A DNA stretch of 64,000 nt, from contig NC_079516.1 in the NCBI RefSeq assembly GCF_000801105.2, positions 8,060,001 to 8,124,000 of the forward strand, given 5' to 3'. The notes beneath the pieces are model-generated. The model worked only from the letters and a program-made list of their open reading frames with translations, was not told the origin of the DNA and did not search any database. This DNA is from Raphanus sativus. Its lineage: Eukaryota > Streptophyta > Magnoliopsida > Brassicales > Brassicaceae. The translations under genes were made by a program, and so were the position numbers. Positions within the stretch are counted from its first letter, which is position 1. Every line of letters starts with the position of its first letter. Positions 59,403 through 64,000 of this stretch are shown piece by piece.

Positions 59403-60489
59403 ATGTGTGTGTGTGTATGTGTATTTTATAAAAATATGTGTTTTAAATTATATACAATTAAATTAAAATTAACAGGGAATATAATTTTATAAAAATAAAA
59501 CAATATATTTACATAACCCGCCTCATATTAATTTTACTTATATTTTAAATCTTTAAAATTTAGAACACTTTTTAATTTTTTTATTATTCAAATTTTATTT
59601 TATTATTATTTAAATTAAATATATGTCCTTCAATTTGTCTCTTACTTGATAAATATATTAATTATTTTAATATTATATTTAAATACATAAATTAAAATAT
59701 GAAATATTTATTAGTTTATATATATTTCTTTAATATTTTGTTTTATTAGGTTGAAGTATGTTGTAAAAATTCATAATATATGTTATTCTTTAATTTTATA
59801 ATTTATAAAATAGTTAATAAATGGATTAAATTACTTTATATTTATTAATTGGTGTAGTAAATTAATTATGAATATAAATTATGTATACATAAATACTATA
59901 GAAATGTTATTTATTATTCTATATTCAAAAATGAATTAATAACTCTATTATAATTATAGAAAATATTAGTTAATAATTTTATTATTTAAAAATAAATATT
60001 AAAAATAAATGTATATTTACAATTCAAATAAAAAGGTATGAAAAATATTATCAAAATATAATCTTAGAAAAATACTTAAGAATGTCTTCTTAGATATCTT
60101 ATTTTGGAAATACTAAAATGAAAGATTTTATATGTTATATATATTAAATAATAAATAATTCAGTTGTAAGAGAAATAATGTAAAGTTAAAAAAAATGTAA
60201 GGATACAACTTAGATTATTTGTAAGGAGATAAAAAGTGTTTCTGTTACATAACCCACCTCATATTAATTTACATAACTCACCTCGTATTAATCATATTTA
60301 TATTTTAAATCTTTAACTTATAGTAAAAACATATTTTTAGTTTTTAGTATGGGTCAAATTTTATTTTATTATTATATAAATTAACTATATATCATTCATT
60401 CAATCTCATAATTAATAAATATATTGAATTATTTTTAATAGTCTAATTTAAATATAAATTAAAACATGAAATCATTCATTAGCCTATAT
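58951..60489. other. AT-rich DNA before the CACTA element
   Basis: No gene. Contains an (AT)n(GT)n microsatellite at 59367-59422 and two copies of CATAACC(C/A)(G/A)CCTCATATTAATTT near 59513 and 60248. Confidence 0.45.
59367..59422 (+). repeat. (AT)n(GT)n microsatellite
   Basis: About 25 bp of AT followed by about 30 bp of GT with one ATG break. Confidence 0.95.
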
Positions 60490-63400
60490 CACTACAAGAA
60501 AACGCGTTTTTAAACAGTTTACGAGAAAATTATTTTCTCGTAAATTTACGTGGTGTTTACGACGAAGTTACGAAGAACAAAATATTCGTCGTAAAGGAGT
60601 TGTAAAGTTACAACGATACCGTTTCGTCGTAAACTCATTGTACATTTACGAGTGATTTACGACGAATCATGTTACCGTTACTTTTGGTGGAAACGTGTAT
60701 ATAGTGGGGTTTAAATTAACTAACTTCGTTATAAAATCATTGTAAATTTACGAATGATTTACGACGAATCATGTTACCATTTTTTTGGTGGAAACGTGTA
60801 TATAGTGGGGTTTAAATTAACTAACTTCGTTGTAAATTTGTTGTAAATAAGACTTAAAAATGATGTAAAACCATAGTAAATATACTCGTTGTAAAATTTA
60901 TGTTATACCTTCACCTACCATATTCGAAAATCGTCTATATATATGATCATTTCTCAATTCAAATAACACACAAACGAATTTCAAAGAAAAAAAACCAGAA
61001 AAAGAAAAAAAAAATGCCTAATGGCTATAATATTTACGAGTTGCGAAGTTGGATGTATTCGCATAAAGATGATTCCGGTAGAGTGACGGATGCATTTCTA
61101 AGCGAGCTAGAGACATTCATGCACCAGGCGGGCTGTACACCGATCAATCAGGAAAGCGGTACGATGTTCTGTCCTTGTCAGAAATACAAGAATTCAAAAT
61201 TTGCTCGTAGTGAAACTGTTTGGAAGCACTTACTAAACAGAGGATTTACATCACAATATTATATTTGGTATCAACATGGGGAGGGTTATGGTGGAAATGA
61301 AGCTAGTAGTAGTAATAATTTTGAGGATCCTGGTAATAGTGAAGAACATAATCATTTGCATAATGAATCTTGTTATCATCAGGAGGAGCAGATGGTAGAT
61401 CATGATAGGGTTCAAGACATGATTACTGATGCATTTTTAGAAACAACTACAACAATAGCTCATGAAACTGGAAATGTAGAAGAATCTAATTTGGATACCA
61501 AAAGGTTTTATGAAATATTAGATGCTGCAAATCAACCAATCTACACTGGTTGTAGAAAATATCTCTCTAAATTGTCTATAGCAGCTAGGATGATGAACAT
61601 TAAAACGGATCATAATTTATCTGAGAATTGCATGGATGCTTGGGCGGAGTTGTTCAAAGAGTATTTGCCAGAAGACAACGTGTCAGCTGAATCTTATTAT
61701 GAGATTCAGAAATTGGTTTATAGTCTTGGGTTGCCTTCGGAAATGATTGTTGTTTGCATCGACAACTGCATGATCTACTGGAAGGATGATGAGAAGTTAG
61801 AAGAGTGTCGATTCTGCAAGAAACCACGATTCAAGCCGCAAGGACGTGGGAGGAATAGGGTACCTACCAATTAAAGACATGTTAAAAAGATTATACCAAT
61901 CGGAGAGGACTGTTGCATGGATGAGGTGGCATGCTGAACATATCCAGAAGGATGGCGAGGTTGCTCACCCATCAGATGCAAGAGTGTGGAAACATTTCAA
62001 CAAGGTATACTTAGATTTCGCTACAAATATTCGGAATGTCTATCTTGGGTTATGCACCGATGGATTTAGTCCATTTGGTATGTCTGAAAGACAGTATTCT
62101 TTGTGGCCAGATACTCTTACGCCGTACAACCTGCCGCCGGACATGTGCATGGAACAAGAATTTATATTCTTGACCATATTAATCCCTGGGCCGAAGCATC
62201 CAAAACGGTCGTTGGATGTATTTCTTCAACCACTGATACAGGAGCTAAAGGAGTTGTGGTCAGAACGGGTAAGAACTTATGATTGTTCCACGAAAACCAA
62301 TTTTACGATGCGAGCAGTTCTGCTGTGGACAATAAGTGACTTTCCTGCTTATGGAATGTTGTCTGGCTGGACAACTCATGGAAGGTTATCTTGTCTATAT
62401 TGTCTTGGATCTACGGATCATTTTCAACTGAAGAATGGTAGAAAAAGTTGTTGTTTTGATTGTCGTCGTCGATTTCTTCCCATTGCCCAGTCCTACAGAA
62501 AAAATAAGACATTATTTAGGAAAAACAAAGTTGTCAGAGACAGTCCTCCTCCATATCTCACCGGCCAGCAGATCGAGGAGGACATTGATTATTACGGAAC
62601 TCAGGAAACTGTGAAGAAAGGAGGAAACTGACATGCTCCTGGAAATATGTATGATGGGTATGGGGTATCTCACAATTGGCATAAGAAGAGTATGTTTTGG
62701 AAGCTACCTTACTGGAAGGATCTTCTTTTACGCTACAACTTGGATGTGATGCATATAGAGAAGGACTTTTTGACAACATCATGAATACAATACTGAACGT
62801 CCCAGGAAAGACAAAAGATAACAAAAAGTCAAGGATTGACATTCCCGATATTTGCTCAAGAAGTGAGTTACATATCAAGAGCAATAGACACGTTCATGTT
62901 CCCATCTTTCGATTGTCATCAGAAGCGAAGTCAACTTTGTTTGACTGGGTTGCATCAGAAGTGAAGTTCCCTGATGGTTACGTTTCAAATCTGTCAAGAT
63001 GTGTTGAATGAGGTCAAAAATTCTTAGGAATGAAGAGTCATGATTGTCATGTGTTTATGCAACGACTACTTCCATTCGCTTTTGCTGAGCTCCTTCCAAC
63101 AAATGTACATGAAGCACTTGCAGGTAAATATTAATTAATAATATATACATATATATATTATGAAATGTTACTAATTTGGGTTATATTTGCAATATACAGC
63201 GATCAGAACTTTCTTCAGAGACCTTAGCACACGTACGTTCAAGAAAGAAGTCATCGAACACAGAACAAGTTCATGAAAACATCCCGATCATAGTGTGCAA
63301 CCTAGAGAAGATATTTCCTCCATCATTTTTGACGTCATGGAACATCTAGTTTTCCATCTTCCGTACGAAGCATTACTTCGTGGACCTGTTCACAACGGAT

Positions 63401-64000
63401 GGATATATCCTTATGAGCGCTTTATGAAACATTTGAAGGGGAAAGCAAGAAATCTTGCAAATATGGAAGGTTCGATTGTAACTAGAAGTTTGACAACAGA
63501 AACATCTAACTTCACATCATTTTACTTTGCTTCAACGGTTCTACGAGGAAAAGAGTTCCTAGAAGATATGATGATGGTGGAGTACCGCAAACTTATGCAG
63601 TAGACGGTGTTCCTGACATTTTCTGCCAAATTGGACGGTTTGGTGGTAAACTGAGAGAAGTACGGTGATCCAGTGAAGAGGATAAGCATAGTGCCCACAC
63701 TTATATTCTACTCAACTGCGAGGATGCTGTGACGCGTTCTTTTGAAAGGTAAATAATATTGGTGTGTATTATATGATATGATGTTAATTAATTATATGAT
63801 ATGATGCATTTGTTTAATTTGCAGCATGTTTGTATCTCAAATTGAAGAAGCAATACCAGGAATATCCGCAACCGAGGTGGATGCAAGGAAAGATAAGCAC
63901 TTTGTCAAGTGGTTAAAAGGACAGATAATATTAACATATTAAGTAATTTTTGGTACTATTATTAATAATGTAAAATTCTAACAGTGATGTATTAATTTGT
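60490..64000 (+). mobile_element. CACTA (En/Spm) DNA transposon, 5' part
   Basis: Begins with the diagnostic terminus CACTACAAGAAAAC at 60490. The sub-terminal 350 bp carries repeated TTTACGACGAA / TTTACGA(G/A)TGATTTACGACG motifs of the kind bound by the element's own proteins, partly as a tandem pair of about 105 bp (from about 60650 and 60745). A transposase gene follows. The 3' end lies beyond the window, so length and target duplication cannot be checked. Confidence 0.9.
61014..63949 (+). pseudogene. CACTA transposase (TNP2 type), interrupted
   Basis: The start at 61014 gives MPNGYNIYELRSWMYSHKDD, a transposase-associated domain (WMY, FCPCQKYKN, VWKHLLNRGF to about residue 90). It is followed by the TNP2 core (CRFCKKPRFKP; RLYQSERTVAWMRWHAEH; DGFSPFG; LSCLYCLG; LDVMHIEKD; NIMNTILNVPGKTK) and a DUF4218-type part (KSHDCHVFMQRLLP; VMEHLVFHLPYEALLRGPV). 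Introns fit at 63124-63199 and 63749-63834. Breaks: a small deletion/frameshift near 61860, TGA at 62629, a T5 for expected T6 at 62767-62771, TGA at 63009, and another T5 at 63326-63330. As written it is inactive; both T-run shifts could be sequence errors. The frame near 63603 also closes early. Confidence 0.8.

Noticed and set aside
62558..62884. 108-codon minus-strand open frame in the CACTA gene
   Set aside because: Antisense shadow of the TNP2 core; the plus strand has the recognisable motifs.

Overview
This is plant nuclear DNA, almost certainly Brassica or a close relative in the Brassicaceae. It is AT-rich, its genes carry introns, and its transposons belong to plant superfamilies. 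The conserved genes match a block of Arabidopsis chromosome 3 in the same order: TSO1 (AT3G22780), NET1A (AT3G22790), LRX6 (AT3G22800), a FORKED-like/VAN3-binding gene (AT3G22810) and EPFL5 (AT3G22820). The match is my recognition of the proteins, not a database search.

Layout. 1-2.9 kb holds the last codons of a TSO1-type CXC gene and a decayed second copy. 3.2-8.5 kb is a complete NET1A on the minus strand. 8.1-21.3 kb and 21.4-35.4 kb are two copies of one segment in direct orientation, separated by a 100-N gap. Each has a 5' piece of NET1A (complete gene in copy 1, broken fragment in copy 2), an intact LRX6, two or three MITEs and a LINE remnant. The copies differ by two clean insertions: a 699-bp PIF/Harbinger-type element only in copy 1, and a 1380-bp Mutator-type element only in copy 2. 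About 4.6 kb in the middle of the copies looks identical while the flanks are not.

36.4-36.9 kb is a small secreted cysteine-rich ECA1/DD11-like gene flanked by diverged direct repeats. 37.5-39.3 kb is a degenerate LTR retrotransposon with a tRNA-Met primer-binding site and a GT/GA microsatellite. 40.5-44.4 kb is the seven-exon FORKED-like gene, whose sixth intron carries an 896-bp MITE full of telomere-like motifs. 49.7-50.3 kb is EPFL5. From 50.6 kb to the end the window is transposon-dominated: a 2.4-kb MULE with a truncated transposase-N-terminal-like gene and what may be a captured gene fragment, a second telomere-motif MITE, two tRNA-type SINEs with target duplications, and the 5' part of a CACTA (En/Spm) element whose transposase has several breaks.

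The host genes do not form a pathway. They serve meristem/flower cell division (TSO1 type), actin-membrane linkage (NET1A), cell-wall sensing (LRX6), vein patterning (FORKED-like) and peptide signalling (EPFL5), and they sit together by ancestral synteny. I found no convincing wholly new system. The most informative features are the duplicated LRX6 segment with its dated insertions, the telomere-motif MITEs, the tRNA-like arms of the copy-2 MULE and the possible Pack-MULE.
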